Assembly: GCA_907165065.1 (NCBI GenBank)
Contig: OU015528.1
Span: forward strand, 40,043,515 to 40,107,514
DNA length: 64,000 bases
Direction of reading: 5' to 3'
DNA from: Caprimulgus europaeus
Lineage: Eukaryota > Chordata > Aves > Caprimulgiformes > Caprimulgidae
Shown here: one piece after another, positions 12,143 through 24,750 of the stretch
How the letters are laid out: every line of letters starts with the position of its first letter
Position numbering within the stretch: position 1 is the stretch's first letter
The notes under the pieces: model-generated
Database searches by the model: none
Told to the model about the DNA's origin: nothing
The model's input: the letters and a program-made list of their open reading frames with translations, nothing else
Position numbers and translations under genes: made by a program

Positions 12143-15100
12143 CGGTTTTAATAACTTCCAAAGTGCACAGAATACACTAGAATTAGGTTAATTCTGTGGT
12201 TAGGCACTGTACATAATATGCAACTATCTGGATCCCCATGGACATTACAAGGTATGCACATTCCAAACAGGAACTTAATCAACGGATCAAAGCACCATAC
12301 CTGCCAATGAAAGATCTTTTCCCTCTTATTTTACAAAGTGTCTTTATTATCTACATTTGTTTAAAAGGAGATTATTCATTTTAAACTACATGATCTTAGC
12401 GAAAACAATACTGTGTGCAGAAACTCTTGGCATTAACTACCCTATCTCTGGAAAATATTATTCTTCAGGATTAAAGAGAAGGCTATACTTTTTCTACACA
12501 TTTATGTACCACCAAATGCCAAATCATTGTACGAATATGCTCTTTCTGATAATTCTTTTAAAAGTTTGCTCATGTACAAAAGGATAAAGTCTTCAATTTC
12601 AGTTCAGATTCCATTTAACTCAAGTAGGCTTTCTAGATAATATATTTTTTTAAACCCATTATCTTTTCATTTGGATCACTGATATTTAAGATCAAGAGTG
12701 ATTAGTACAGATAATATATTGGGAAGAATTACTTTCATGATTACATACCATGAGAAAAAGACAAGAAAAATTCCATTTACTTTCAGTGCAACTCCTTTGA
12801 AAACAAGACAATAAGACATTTGTAATATAGCATACATGTTGCATTTTCAGCCTTCTGTATGCAAGTATCTTTACAGTCTTTGGATATCAGACAGAGAAAA
12901 CACACTCAGAAGGTTGAGGATAGATGAAAAAAAATAATAATAGGAACAGATTTAAAGGCTTTGTTCCCTTTCATTTACACAAATGGATGTATTTTTTTTT
13001 TCACTTTCCCCTTCCCTTTCTATGATTTTGTAAAATCGAGTTTCATGTCCTCTTTCTAGTGGTTTAGATGTTTTTTTCTTGGAAAAGTTATGTTTATCTC
13101 CTGCAGGATCAGTTTAGAGAGGAACAAGAAATTTAATCTTAGTACTTCATGTAATTTTCCCAATCCATGTGATTAATCCCATATTCAACTTCAGGTTAAA
13201 ATAATAGATAAATTAATTTCTAAATACAATGATGGTAGAAGTATAACCAATGGATTGTGTCAACGCAGAATCTCTGCAGACGCTCTTTTGTTCAAAATTC
13301 TAAATTGTTAGTTGTAATTATTGTGTGTAATTGTATCACTAAATATAGTATTGAAAATTTGGATAATATTGATATATCTTGCAGTATAGTATGTTAATTC
13401 TCTCCTTAAAAAGGACCAGAAATTGTCTTGGTGAACCTTAATTTTAATTCTATTTAAACTTCCTCATGCTATCCAAACTCTGTATGAAAAGAGGGTTAAG
13501 AACATACCTCATCAGTCCCTCTGCTGTGTCAAAGAGCTGTCATATGGATTTTTGTACCAGCCCCATCAAAGTAGTCTGTGAAATGATATTACAAGGAAAG
13601 AAAATATTGTCATGCAGACCTCTTGGGAGTTGTAGTTTTCAAATGAAAAACCGGTGGACTATTTTGATTTTTGAATGTTGATATTTGAACATAAATGGTG
13701 GAGGGAATCAGGAGGGTGGGCAGAAGACCTGAGTATGAAGTACTGGGTTGTGTAAAGTATAAATGTTGGATTACTTTTCAATAATAACAATGAGATGTTT
13801 AAATGTTAACATTGACACATGTCAGAGATATACATACATTGAGTTCAAATGTAGTCACTGGTGTTATATGAAATACTGGAGAAAAATAAGTCAGAAGAGG
13901 GGTCACTTTTACACTAACCACTTCCTATGAATAAGCACATCTTCTGTTTTCTTAAATTTATGCTAAGTTTGGTATTTCAAGCTATAATTGTGAAACCATT
14001 TTTTTTCTTTTAATTAACTTGATCAAGATTTTCATGAAAATGCAAGCTTGACAAGCTATAACAATGCAAAAATTTCCTAAGCTAGTGCACCACCCACTGA
14101 AAATATTACTCTGAATCAGATATGAATCACATCTAACAAATATTTAGAATGGGATAAGGTGACATAATGCGAAACAAAGCTCTTTCTTTTCAGTAACTAC
14201 AGAATTAAAAGTAATATTTTAGATCATTACCATTTTTTTTTCACTTTGTTACGATACCAAGAACTAGAAGATGTGGTGCATGTTTTTGTTTATTTTTAAT
14301 TCCTGTCATCAAGCTTTGATTAGCCAACACAGTTTCCATCATCAGTCAACAATGACCTTGAGGTTTTGTTGCCTCATCCATAGACCCAGGCAGGTATGGA
14401 CTAGAACATTACGTTTGAAAATATTTTGGAAGATTATATTGGACAATTACTGCAACCCTGGCCTGTAGAAGTCCACTGAACTTCTTATCTGCCACCCATC
14501 ATATTGTGGTTCCTAGGCAGCTGAACTCAGGCTGTAAAGAGAAAATATTGCTTTTTCTTCTTTTATTCAACTCTAATAGTGCAGTCTTGGTGCTTCCATA
14601 AATGTCTTTTGAAAATGTAGTTTGGACTGAGGTTTCATCCAGAACAACACATGATAGGAAACAGGAACAGGAAATGAATGTGTTGATGTGTATTCATAGC
14701 ATTCAAAGGCTTTTAAATACTTTTCCTCTTTTTCTTCCTTTCTTTCTAGTGGGAAGGTAAGTGCTTCAAACAACTTTCCCTTCCCTCCGAACATGATAAT
14801 AAGCTTATATTTGTGCTGAGTTGTGCCAGGTGATATTGCAATGTGAGCTGAATTTTATCCTGTTATTTCCCACAGATTGGGGAACATCCCAATACACCTC
14901 CAATACTAATAAATTTCTATTGTTATGACACTGTTATGATTTTAAACATAAAGTAATTTTTTTTACATGTATATATATAATTTAAACATATATGTAGTCA
15001 AAAATCATTTTGATACAAGTTGCTTGATACAGCTCTTCTTTATTTATTTTGTCAGATCCACTTGTAGTCAGTCTATACATAAGAGCTGTTGACTTGCAGA

Positions 15101-16599
15101 GTGATTATATTAAATATGTTCTTCTTTTTGAAATCAGTTTTCTCTCATGTTAGTGATATTTAGCATTGTTGTTTTGCAGAAAAACGTAGGAAGCACTGGA
15201 CACTAGATTAATTCATGTGTAATTAATAGTCTTGAAACCTCATGGCCACTTTGAATTTGAATGGCCCATTGCCTGACAAAGCCTTGAGATTCAGTAAACA
15301 TAGTTTATGAATGTCATCCACTTAAATATACACAGTGCAACTGTCACAAGGAAGCAATAATAAAGGTCATTTTTTTTTAGTTCAGTCAATAAATCACTCA
15401 TGCTCCATGAGATAAAATTTAAATACCTTTATGAGGTTATTTCTCTCCCATCCCAGTTGAGACACAAGAACTAGCTGTATGTAAGACCTTAGTTGCAATG
15501 AGGGGTAAAACTGGGCCAACTTCACTGTCTGCAATTAAAACACCTATTAATGGAGAATATTATGTAACATTATTATTAAAAAATTATTTCTTGCAAACTT
15601 ATGGTTGATTTAGCAAAGAAGTAAGATTTATGTTTCTATAAATAACAGATAGTGAAAAAATATTATTTATTTCCATGCAACACTGACTTGCATCAACTTT
15701 TCCCAAGACAGAAAAAAAGACAGAGTAGTTTTACTTAGAGGTAGATTAGGGCTATGTCTATAAAGTAGAATAGAAAGGTCTTAATGTATAGTAAAATCTT
15801 CTGTATATGCTAATTATGTAGCATAATACTAATATAATATTAATAGGCAAAATACACATTTTTTAAATGCTAGGTACTTGTATACTTCCATTACAGAGAA
15901 AACATAACAAAGGACCATGGCAGCCCCATACAATAAGATTTTCTTAATAGTTCTGGTCATTTCAAAGACCATTTGGCTCAAACAAGGTCATGTCCTTAGC
16001 TGAAGGTAACACCACTGTCTGGCATTAGAGAAAACTGAAAAAAACCCACCTCTCGTCTCTGAAGTTTCTTCCCAAGAGTAAATGCTATTTTTAATTGGTG
16101 AAAAATAGAGCATACTAATTCTATCAAATCCGTGAATGAATTACATATGTGACTATGTTCACTTGATTAGGGTAATGCTTATGAAGACAGTTTTGGGAAG
16201 GGAAATGTATAAATAAACATCTAATGAAATTTTGTCAGTAGAGCTCTATTTGCAGAGTAAACTCTGTAAGAGCTATACTCTCCTACCATTGGAAAGTTGC
16301 TCATGTCAATTTTTTAAAGTTCATAAATAGTTGAAGGGCTCACAAAAGATATATCTTTTCTTGACAAAGAATAATTAATATACCTTTTTTTTTTTTTTTT
16401 TTAATGTGCATTTGCTAAGGATTAAGAAATGTTCCATGCCCCTATTTGTAATTAAGGTAAATTTTGTAGACCATATTTCAGGACTTTTTGTCAGAGAAAG
16501 ATAGATAAGTTTTCTTTCATTTAAATGGGAAAGAAGCAATGGGCACAAGCTAAAAAGAATCCAAGCAAACAAATATTAAATTCTGCCTGAACACAAACC
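12143..16599. other. Unique non-coding stretch
   Basis: No gene or recognisable transposon is seen. It contains the closely spaced acceptor/donor pair around 14750 (listed separately) and a run of 18 T at 16385-16402. Open frames reach about 76 codons and look random. Confidence 0.55.
14720..14766 (+). other. Strong splice acceptor and donor 7 nt apart
   Basis: A long pyrimidine tract (about 14721-14747) ends in TTTCTAG at 14749 and is followed after only TGGGAAG by GTAAGT at 14757-14762. This arrangement could define a 7-nt microexon or act like a recursive splice site of the kind used in long introns. It would only matter if the window lies in a plus-strand intron, for which there is no independent evidence. 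A chance occurrence is quite possible. Confidence 0.2.
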
Positions 16600-16809
16600 C
16601 CTACTTTTTTACTGTGAGGTTAATCACCACTGGCACAGGTTGCCCAGAGAAGTTGTAGAATCTCTCTCCTTGGAGGTATTCAAAAGCCATTTGGACATAG
16701 TTGTGGCCAGCCTGCTCTAGGTGTCCCTTCTCAAGCAGGAGGGTTGGACAACATAATCTTAAGAAGTCCCTGTCAGTATCAGCATTCTGTGATTTTTGTG
16801 ATTCTCTGA
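16600..16809 (+). mobile_element. CR1 LINE 3' end
   Basis: This short 5'-truncated CR1 starts in the coding end with ACTGTGAGG..CACTGGCACAGGTTGCCCAG (16611-16650), runs through the CTCAAGCAGGAGGGTTGGAC block (16731-16750) and ends in three degenerate 8-bp units, ATTCTGTG, ATTTTTGTG and ATTCTCTGA, at 16783-16809. Truncation to about 200 bp is the usual fate of CR1 insertions. Divergence from the other copies suggests a moderately old insertion. Confidence 0.9.
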
Positions 16810-19725
16810 TAATCCTGTATATTTTTTTGAGATATCCATACTGCTATTTGCTTGTCTAAATTAGTTGTTTAAAAATCCACACGATGACAAAGCTTCAGCC
16901 TTTCAGTGTACTATAGTTTTGGTAGCATTCAGGATTAGTCTTATTCTTCACTTACTAATACCATGAAAAACACCTAATGTAAGCAAAAGACATATCCTAT
17001 ATCTCAGTGGTAGTAAAAAAGGTAGTCTAGGGTTTCTGAACAACTCATTATCTAAACTGCCTGCTTAAGTTAATGTGCAAATGGCTACTCATGCTTCAGT
17101 GCTTCTATATCAGCTTTTACTGAAGGTTGTTTTCAGAACTGTTTTTATTATGTTTGCTGATTGATTAATATTTCACTTCTTAGCAGCAATTGAAAGAAAA
17201 CTTAGGATGATAAAACAAATTACACAGTAAGCCTTCACCATACTTGGTTTAAGCCAAACCAATGATTATCATAGGATATGGACTTTATCAGTACAGATTT
17301 TAAGTGAATGTGTTGTAAAAAGAACTTTATTTTAAATGAAATACATTTTTTTCTTTGCAAGAACAAAAACCTAACAGTAATTTAATAATATTTTCAAAAA
17401 GTAATATCTATAAAATCAATCATAAAATCAGAAGAAATCCTGTATTTATGACAGTGCACAGGTGTTTTTCACTGTGCTACAGAATTCCACTTGTTGACTG
17501 AAATTTTTCCAGGACAAGGCTGAATACACATTTTTACCCCCCGTATTTCTTACTAGCTAGCTCAGCTGAAGACTTTGAACAGCATTTCTAGGTGTTTAAC
17601 TTTCCCTGAGCCCAGTATAAAGCCTTGCTGTAAGTCTCCAGGCTTGATTTTGGGGACAAGCATCAGGAATTGAGTATTTTGGTACTCCACAGACAGTTGC
17701 TATAGGGATTGAGACCTTTTGGATCCAATTGAAAAGGAAAAGCACCATTTATATATCGAGTGTGCTTAATTTAATAGACAGAATATGAGACACAAATCAA
17801 ATGCCTGTATTTATGCAAGTGGGCTGTGACACATCTTGACCTGTTATCCAAACTGTCATTACTCTTTTTGTTGTCATGTTAGACGTCTTAAAATTAAAAA
17901 AAAAAAGAAAAACAAAAAAACCCAAACCAAAACCAGAATAAACAATCTGTGCCCGTTCTTCTGGTGATTTATAATCATTAAATTCACAAGAAATGTATTA
18001 CTGAAATATACTTAAAACACATTGTTATATGTTTATCACTTAACAGAGACTGACTTCATAAAAATCTTAATAGTGGTATACACCTTGCTGTTATTTTTTA
18101 CTGCTGTTTCCCCCCTCCCCCAAAAGTAGGTAAAATACCGTATTTATAGTGTTTGGAAGGAGGAATTAAAAAATAGATAACAACTACAGGAACAGTGTCA
18201 GATTCCTTTAAACTTTCAGTTAGTCACAAATACATTAATTATACACCTTTACATACGTATCCATTTGATACACTTAATTAAATTGGTGTTGATTGCATGC
18301 TCTGCAGATGTATACTACATGAGCTGTAATTCTTTGGATTCACTTTCCTGTCAACATTTTCCATTTTATTACATAAATTTTGGATGTGGTGGTCACTCCT
18401 GCATGCATTACTCAAAGGGCAGGAACCATAGATTTACACAGTACTAAAAAAAGTAATTTGCTTTCATCTCCATTTCTTCCCTATTCATTCTAAACTTCCT
18501 GCTTTCCATCAGATTTGCTACTAAGCATCAAGTATTTCAGACAGCTATCTGCAATAGTCTATTTCCAATATCATCCTGAAAAAGGCAAATCAAATCCTAG
18601 TGTATCCAAGTGTTTCTATTACTTTCCCTGAAAGACCCTGATCTAATATCTAAAACACAAGTGGAGATATTTTTGACTTTTTATAACAATCTTTCACCTA
18701 AAATGAAGTTGAATCCATGATTTTCTGACTCAGAAATCCTGAACTATGCAATTATATATGGTTAAAAGCTGTTAATGCTTTTTAACAGTAGAAAACCCAT
18801 AAATAGTTTAACTCATTATGGACTTGGTCTATTTTGGCTAATCTATTTTTTGCAATAGTTATTAGAATATTCTAGGCACATCTTGAACAGCACTGCTCCA
18901 GACAGCTTAAAATTGAATCTTTGCAAAAATAATGTTGCTGCTGAAATGTTACGGGATGAGTGTTTGTATCATAAAGACTAGAATTAGGGTTTCTAATGAT
19001 CCACATTTGAGGGTTAAAAATACCACCTCCAGGTCCTTGAGCTGAAATACTTGTTTTCAATGTGCACAGTTTAAATGAAGTGCAATATTTCTAGAGATGG
19101 AATAACTCTACAGGTAGTGGAATAAATTCACTATAATGATTGGCATTGGCAGGTTATATCTCTGGTATGGAACTACCCCAGAGAAAGTGCTCAGCATAAC
19201 TAAATGAAAATACAGGATAAATAAGCTTGGAGAAAGCTATTTCAATAAAAATATCTATTTAAGAAAGGCAAGCTGCAAAATCAATGGTGTTGAAAATGAT
19301 AATCCATTTCCCTAATAACAATTATTTTAAACCTTCTAGCACCTCTTACTTGAAGGATATTTTTTTTATTTACTAAGTAAACTAACTCAGAAAAAAAAAA
19401 AAATATTTTAAATGGGAGCTCTGCCTGAGGGAAGAATACATAAACAGATTCTAAATAAGCATGGAAAAGGATCTCAACTGATATAACCCAGCACAGCTTT
19501 ACTGATTCAGCAACACTACTCCAATTATCTGCTGCTGAAGTTATGGCAGAGGGAGTTTATTTTACAGAATATGGTCTCAGCTTTGCATTTTAGAAGTCAA
19601 ACATGCTCTCTTGCTAGATATGTTTCAAACAAGACTTGAATAAAGATCCTTTTTAGGTAGTTTATTCTGTTAGGACTAAGGAAGCCAAATGACCCCGGTT
19701 CTAGGATAACTAGTAACCTGTGATT
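16810..19725. other. Unique non-coding stretch
   Basis: I see no gene or clear transposon. There is an A-rich low-complexity patch at about 17889-17936. The longest open frame (18265-18447, plus) shows no domain. Confidence 0.55.
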
Positions 19726-19870
19726 TCATAAACCCATAGATTAAGAGGAATATACATGGTCAGTATGAATCATCCTGCTTGACCTCTTGTTTAGCACATG
19801 CTAGAGAATTATGTCAATTGAGATACAGATGAGCAATCTCCACTGCTCTCTATTTAAATGCTTCTGATGC
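19726..19870 (-). mobile_element. Ancient CR1 LINE 3' end remnant
   Basis: Read on the plus strand, the blocks CATAAACCCATAGATTAAGA, TCCTGCTTGACCTCTTG and GCTAGAGAATT follow, in order, the reverse complement of the 3' end of old amniote CR1 families (CATAGATT..GACCTCCTG..CAGAGAATTTCA). Divergence is high, far beyond the CR1 copies at 28-41 kb, so the insertion probably predates modern bird orders. The right boundary is uncertain. Confidence 0.6.
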
Positions 19871-22800
19871 TTGTGTTGCTGAAAACTGCAGATGCCAAGG
19901 TTTAAGAGCAAATAGACTGAGGATGCAAGACAGTTACTCAGGATCTTCTCCCTCTCCCACTGTAGTGCAGCAGAATTGCAAAGGTTCCGCTGTAAGCCTG
20001 CCTCTCTTGGGCAAAAGAAAAAGCATAATTTCTTTTGTTTACCTCCCCAGGGTCTTTATTAACACAAGTACTTGGAAGGCATTATGTTATTAGCTGATTA
20101 GCAATGCAGAAATAGTTTCAGACATGAACTTGAATTTCACATATGCCAATGATGAGCTTTCTTTATTCACTCCTTATGGTCTTGTTTTGCCTTTTTAGAC
20201 AGTTACTTGACAACAGTAATGCTTTCCTTTTGAGAAATTCTGACAATTTATTGTGAAGAACTTTCCTGTAAGAAGATACTATACAGGGAATCAGCACAAT
20301 GGAGCGTTACTAAAACAGAATCATTCATCTGACTCCGGAGGCTGTGCATGGGTTGTGCATATACTGTTGCCTTCCTGCTGACAACCTTGCTGGGCAGCCA
20401 GCATAATTAAATTCCCTAATGATTGAGCTGATCTTCATATTACAGTTAATGCTGCCAAGGTAAAGCGGTGACCAATGCAAAGGGAATCCAGAGAGCATTG
20501 ACCAACACAAAGCTGGTTGCCAGCTGCTGTTTTAGACCATGTATCTTCAGTAATTCAGAGCAACTTTTTTAAAACAGGCCTGAACAACTCAGAAACAGTT
20601 TTGAGAGCAGAGCCATTACAAAGGCAAGTTTTCCTCATTCTCTGTATCTCTGACTATGTCTGAATATTCCTTAACCATAACCAAGGAAACAGCTGTTTAT
20701 TTATGAATAATTTCTGCCTGACAGAGAAAATAATCATGGAGTCAAATCATACAAGAAACCAGCTCCTGCTTCTAAAGCATTTACCTTCAGAAGCAGGGAA
20801 AAAAAGGAATATTTTGAAAAATATATACTCAGACATATAATATTACATCATTAAATCCCAGACTGAGGAACACCCAGTGTTCTATGTCTTTAACAACCCT
20901 CTTATTCTACAGTGTGTTAATTTATATCAGGCTGGTTTTTCTTCTCTTGATTTAATGATATAGTTCCTAACTGATCTCTGTAGAGAAAGTACTGCCTTTA
21001 TAGTACAGATTTTAACCAGAGGTTCTTGGTTCAACACCTTCATTCCTAAAGCAACATTCAATTATTCTGAGTAATTTTTCAATTATTTACAAAGATTTCT
21101 TTCAGTACATTCATTCAGTTTCAGTCTATTAATTCTTTGTAAAAATAATGAGGTATTTATCTGTCCTTAAAATATATATCGTAGCATATTAAAAAGCCTT
21201 TTGAGAAAAGTGAAAACATATAGTATGTAAATGAAGTTTCCCTTTACTTGATGCATAGCTCTCCTGAAATAATCATAGTTGTTCTTCATTCTCCTGTTGC
21301 AGAATAACAGTCCTCCTTTTAGTGCAGATTCAGCTAGAGTCTAGACCAGTGATGAATGTAGGACTATCAATGTTGAGGAGCCAGCTGATATCTAATCCTA
21401 TAGTTCTTTTTCAAGCATGTGAACACATACACATAGAAGCCTACATACCTGCTCCAAATAAATACATAATCATCTGCATCAATTGCAAATGAGGACTAAA
21501 ATGTCTCAGATATTCTTCTTGAATAAAGAAAGAAGAAAGGAATTTATTTTTAATTTTTTTTTTCATTCTATGCTAGAAGAAAAATACAGCAACAGCAACA
21601 ACAACAAAACCTCAAAGTATGAGCATAAAGAATTTTTTTAAAAAGAACTGCTCCTGAAAAGATATCCTCCTCATTCATAAAAATACAATAAAATAAATAT
21701 TAAAAGGCTAAGGATAATTATTGCAGTAACTGATGTCTGCTGAAGTCATGCCTGGTTTTGTATCCATCAGCATGGATAGCATTGATACTAAAAGATTAAT
21801 CTGACATAAAGTAAGTGTGAAACCTACAACATCTCTCCCAAGTGAAAATATAATCCTTAATTTTGTTTACTATTTGCAATACCTTCCCTTCTATGGGATA
21901 TCATACCTTGATATAGGTTGTTGTAAAAATATTTTAATATCTGTGGGTTTAGAAACCAGATTTCCTTTTTTATTAACAGACTTTTACAAGTACATAATTA
22001 ATATATACTAAGTATTTAGTAATTTTGTGTGTGGTATACAAAACTGCATTTATGAATAATGTTTCAGTGACCAGCCTTTCTGAGCAGGAGATATGATGTA
22101 TTTCTTAGACGCGTGACTTAAATGCATAAACTGTTCCTCCCATCTGTCTCTTAGCATTTAAAATTTACCTTTAGATGTTCTTCTGTTCATCTCTTAGCAT
22201 ATGATGATTTGAACACAAATTAATGAGATCTCCAGGAATCAGCTTATTAATTCAGAATTTTGAAAAGTGAACTATGAGTTTGGATTTATCAGTGTTCAGG
22301 TGTTCCCAGTCCAGAGAGAGGTCCAGATTGTCAGAATGCATTTTCCAAGAAATGATCTTTCTTAAGAGTTCCTAAACTCCTGAAACTCACAAGAGGACTA
22401 CTATTATCCATAGAGATTGGATAAGTTGCATTTCTTCATCATTTGTAAAACAGAAAATTCAGAGACAGAGAAGCAATTGTTAATTAATTAAAATCATATC
22501 CAGGAGTCCTATACAACTCATTATTATGAAGCATATTATCATTCAAAACAACTTTATCAAGATATTCCAATTATTTTGCCCACTACACTCTTTTTCTTTT
22601 TTTTAGTCTTTGTTTTCAGAGTTTTATGTACCTGAAACATTTAACACAAATAAAACACGTCTTTCTTCTTAATGGGACTATTCAAATTCATAAATCTACA
22701 TCTGCATTTGCAGGTATTATTGTAAGACAGATGTCAGTACTTTCTTCATCAAAATTGTGCTACATACATTGTGGGGACACACAAAAAGATACTTAATGCC

Positions 22801-23339
22801 TGTTCTCACTGCCTTCATGTTTATGTTTTTTGCACATAGAATTATTAATGCTATCTGCCTCATAGCCATCCATGTGTGTTTGACAAAGATATCTGATGAA
22901 GCTGATAAATGCTATCAAATTTCAGATGAAGATGGGAATAATTTGCTTTCTGCAGAATGTATTCTTAAGTTTGTCAAAAGTTAAGACCTTTTCCTTACTA
23001 CTAACTGTTGTTCATCTACTCACATTTCTATCAAATTTGTGACTTGTGGAATTATTTTTCATGAGAAAAGTAATAAAAAACATCAGGAAAAATTTAAACT
23101 TTTAAAACTAACTTTTCTGTCTTTAATTTATTTTACAAATCAAACTTTACATACAACTATTGACTCTTTGAATAATTGTGTGGAATGTATCTTGCAGTAT
23201 AGCATTCCTTTAAACTGGAACCACACTACTTCATCACAGCCCCATTTTGTGCATAATTCAGAGGGACAACATGGAATATTCTGACTCAGAAAATAAATTA
23301 TTTTGAGCCCCAAAGCTTCCACTTCCCAGAGGAGGAGCA
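19871..23339. other. Unique non-coding stretch
   Basis: I see no gene or transposon. About 20320-20740 is less AT-rich, free of low-complexity tracts and carries homeodomain-type TAAT cores (CATAATTAAA at 20402, CTAATGATTGA at 20417), so it is the part most worth checking for deep conservation. A (CAACAG)-like patch lies at about 21590-21609. Confidence 0.5.
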
Positions 23340-24750
23340 TAAAATCATAGAAAGAATGCTGGAAGGGCCTTCAAGCCTATCATTTAGTCATTCTTTTCCT
23401 CACTTAACCAGTTCTGTCTAGTGCTAGCCTGAAAGATGTTTGTCTAAGATTAAAATTTCCAATGTGTAATGCAAATCTCTCCTGCTGCAATTTAAATTCT
23501 TTAGTTTTTTTCCATTGACCATGAACATGAGGCAAGGATTATTTACTTCCTCTTTGAAGCAGTTTTTATGTACTTGAATTCCATTAGCATGTTTTTCTTC
23601 TGTCTTTCTTTGTAGACTCTAAGCAACCCAATTAATCTAGTCTTTTGTAATAATTCTTGTTTTTTAAATCTTCAATCATTCTTGTCAATCCTTTTTTTTC
23701 CCACTTTTTCCAATTAGTTCACATTATGATTGAAGTGCAGTATTTGCTACTCAGACATTAGAACTGACATATTATATGACAGAGTAAATATATTATTTGG
23801 ATACAATAAGTATAATTCCCTTTTTCACAACAGCATGAAATCAGTCATCCACAAGCAGCACGTAAATTTAAATCACAAACCTGTTTTGATGGGCTAGTAG
23901 CATCTTCCCCATACTGTAATTCTGTTCTAGGTTGCTTCACTTCAGGTATTATGCTATCTTGAATCACTGATAATACTTCTGGTTGTGATCATCCAGCTAA
24001 TTACGAACCTACCTCTAAGCATTTTCATTTAGAATATTCTTACCATTAGAAGTCAGGTGTCAGGGGTTTTTTTGTTTGTTGGTTTTTGCTTTTTGTTTTT
24101 TGTTTAAATATGTCAATGACTTGGTAAGAATTTAGATATATTTCTGCTGCTGGTAGTCCATAACCTACTGAAGATGTCATGCAACAGTTGCTCAGCAACA
24201 AGTTGGGCCAAACCAGTCATGGCTCTTATTAAGCTTATACTTGTCCAGGAGCTTATTAACAGTTTAATTATTTTCCTGTATTTTTCCATGTTCAGCTTAC
24301 AGCTTTCTGCTCCTCCCTTTTCCTGCTTTTTAGAGAGGAAATGTATTTCACTTTTCCAGACTCCAAAAAATGCAACTCATCACTTTATTCCTCAAAAATA
24401 ATCACTACTATCTCTGAGATTGTTTCAGACAGATTTATGTGATCTTGAGATTAATTTTATCTAGGTTCTGGTCTGTAAAGCATTCTCGAGCCCTTTCTTT
24501 GCCTATTCTGGGTGGAAAATTTATCCTTTAGATTTGTCCTTAGTTGCATTGGTCACTTCACTATAATCAAACTAGTTTTAGTGAAGACTGATTCAAAAGA
24601 GGCATAAAGCTCTTTGACCTCTTTAACATTATGTACTCCCTATTATGTCCTTCCTGATTTTTCTTTCTGTTTATATTACTCTTTTATGTTTGTCCTCGCT
24701 GTTTGAGATTGCAGTCAATGAAAAGCTTGTGACTCAGCTTTTCATTAGCA
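23340..24750 (-). mobile_element. Ancient CR1 LINE, about 1.4 kb, minus strand
   Basis: In plus-strand order the segment follows the reverse complement of an old amniote CR1. It runs from a 3' end near 23340 (AAATCATAGAAAGAATGCTGGAAGGGCC), through GATGTTTGTCTAAGATTAAAA (23429), CTTCAATCATTCTTGTCAATCC (about 23670), CACTTTTTCCAATTAGTTCACAT and CACTGATAATACTTCTGG (23966), to TGTCAATGACTTGGTAAGAAT (24111). The endonuclease-RT spacer end is TAGTGAAGACTGATTCAAAAG (24580). It covers the RT region and 3' end. A GTTTTT-rich low-complexity insert sits at about 24066-24106. No frame is open. The order of about eight diagnostic blocks makes the call firm despite high divergence; the right edge is approximate. 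Confidence 0.75.
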
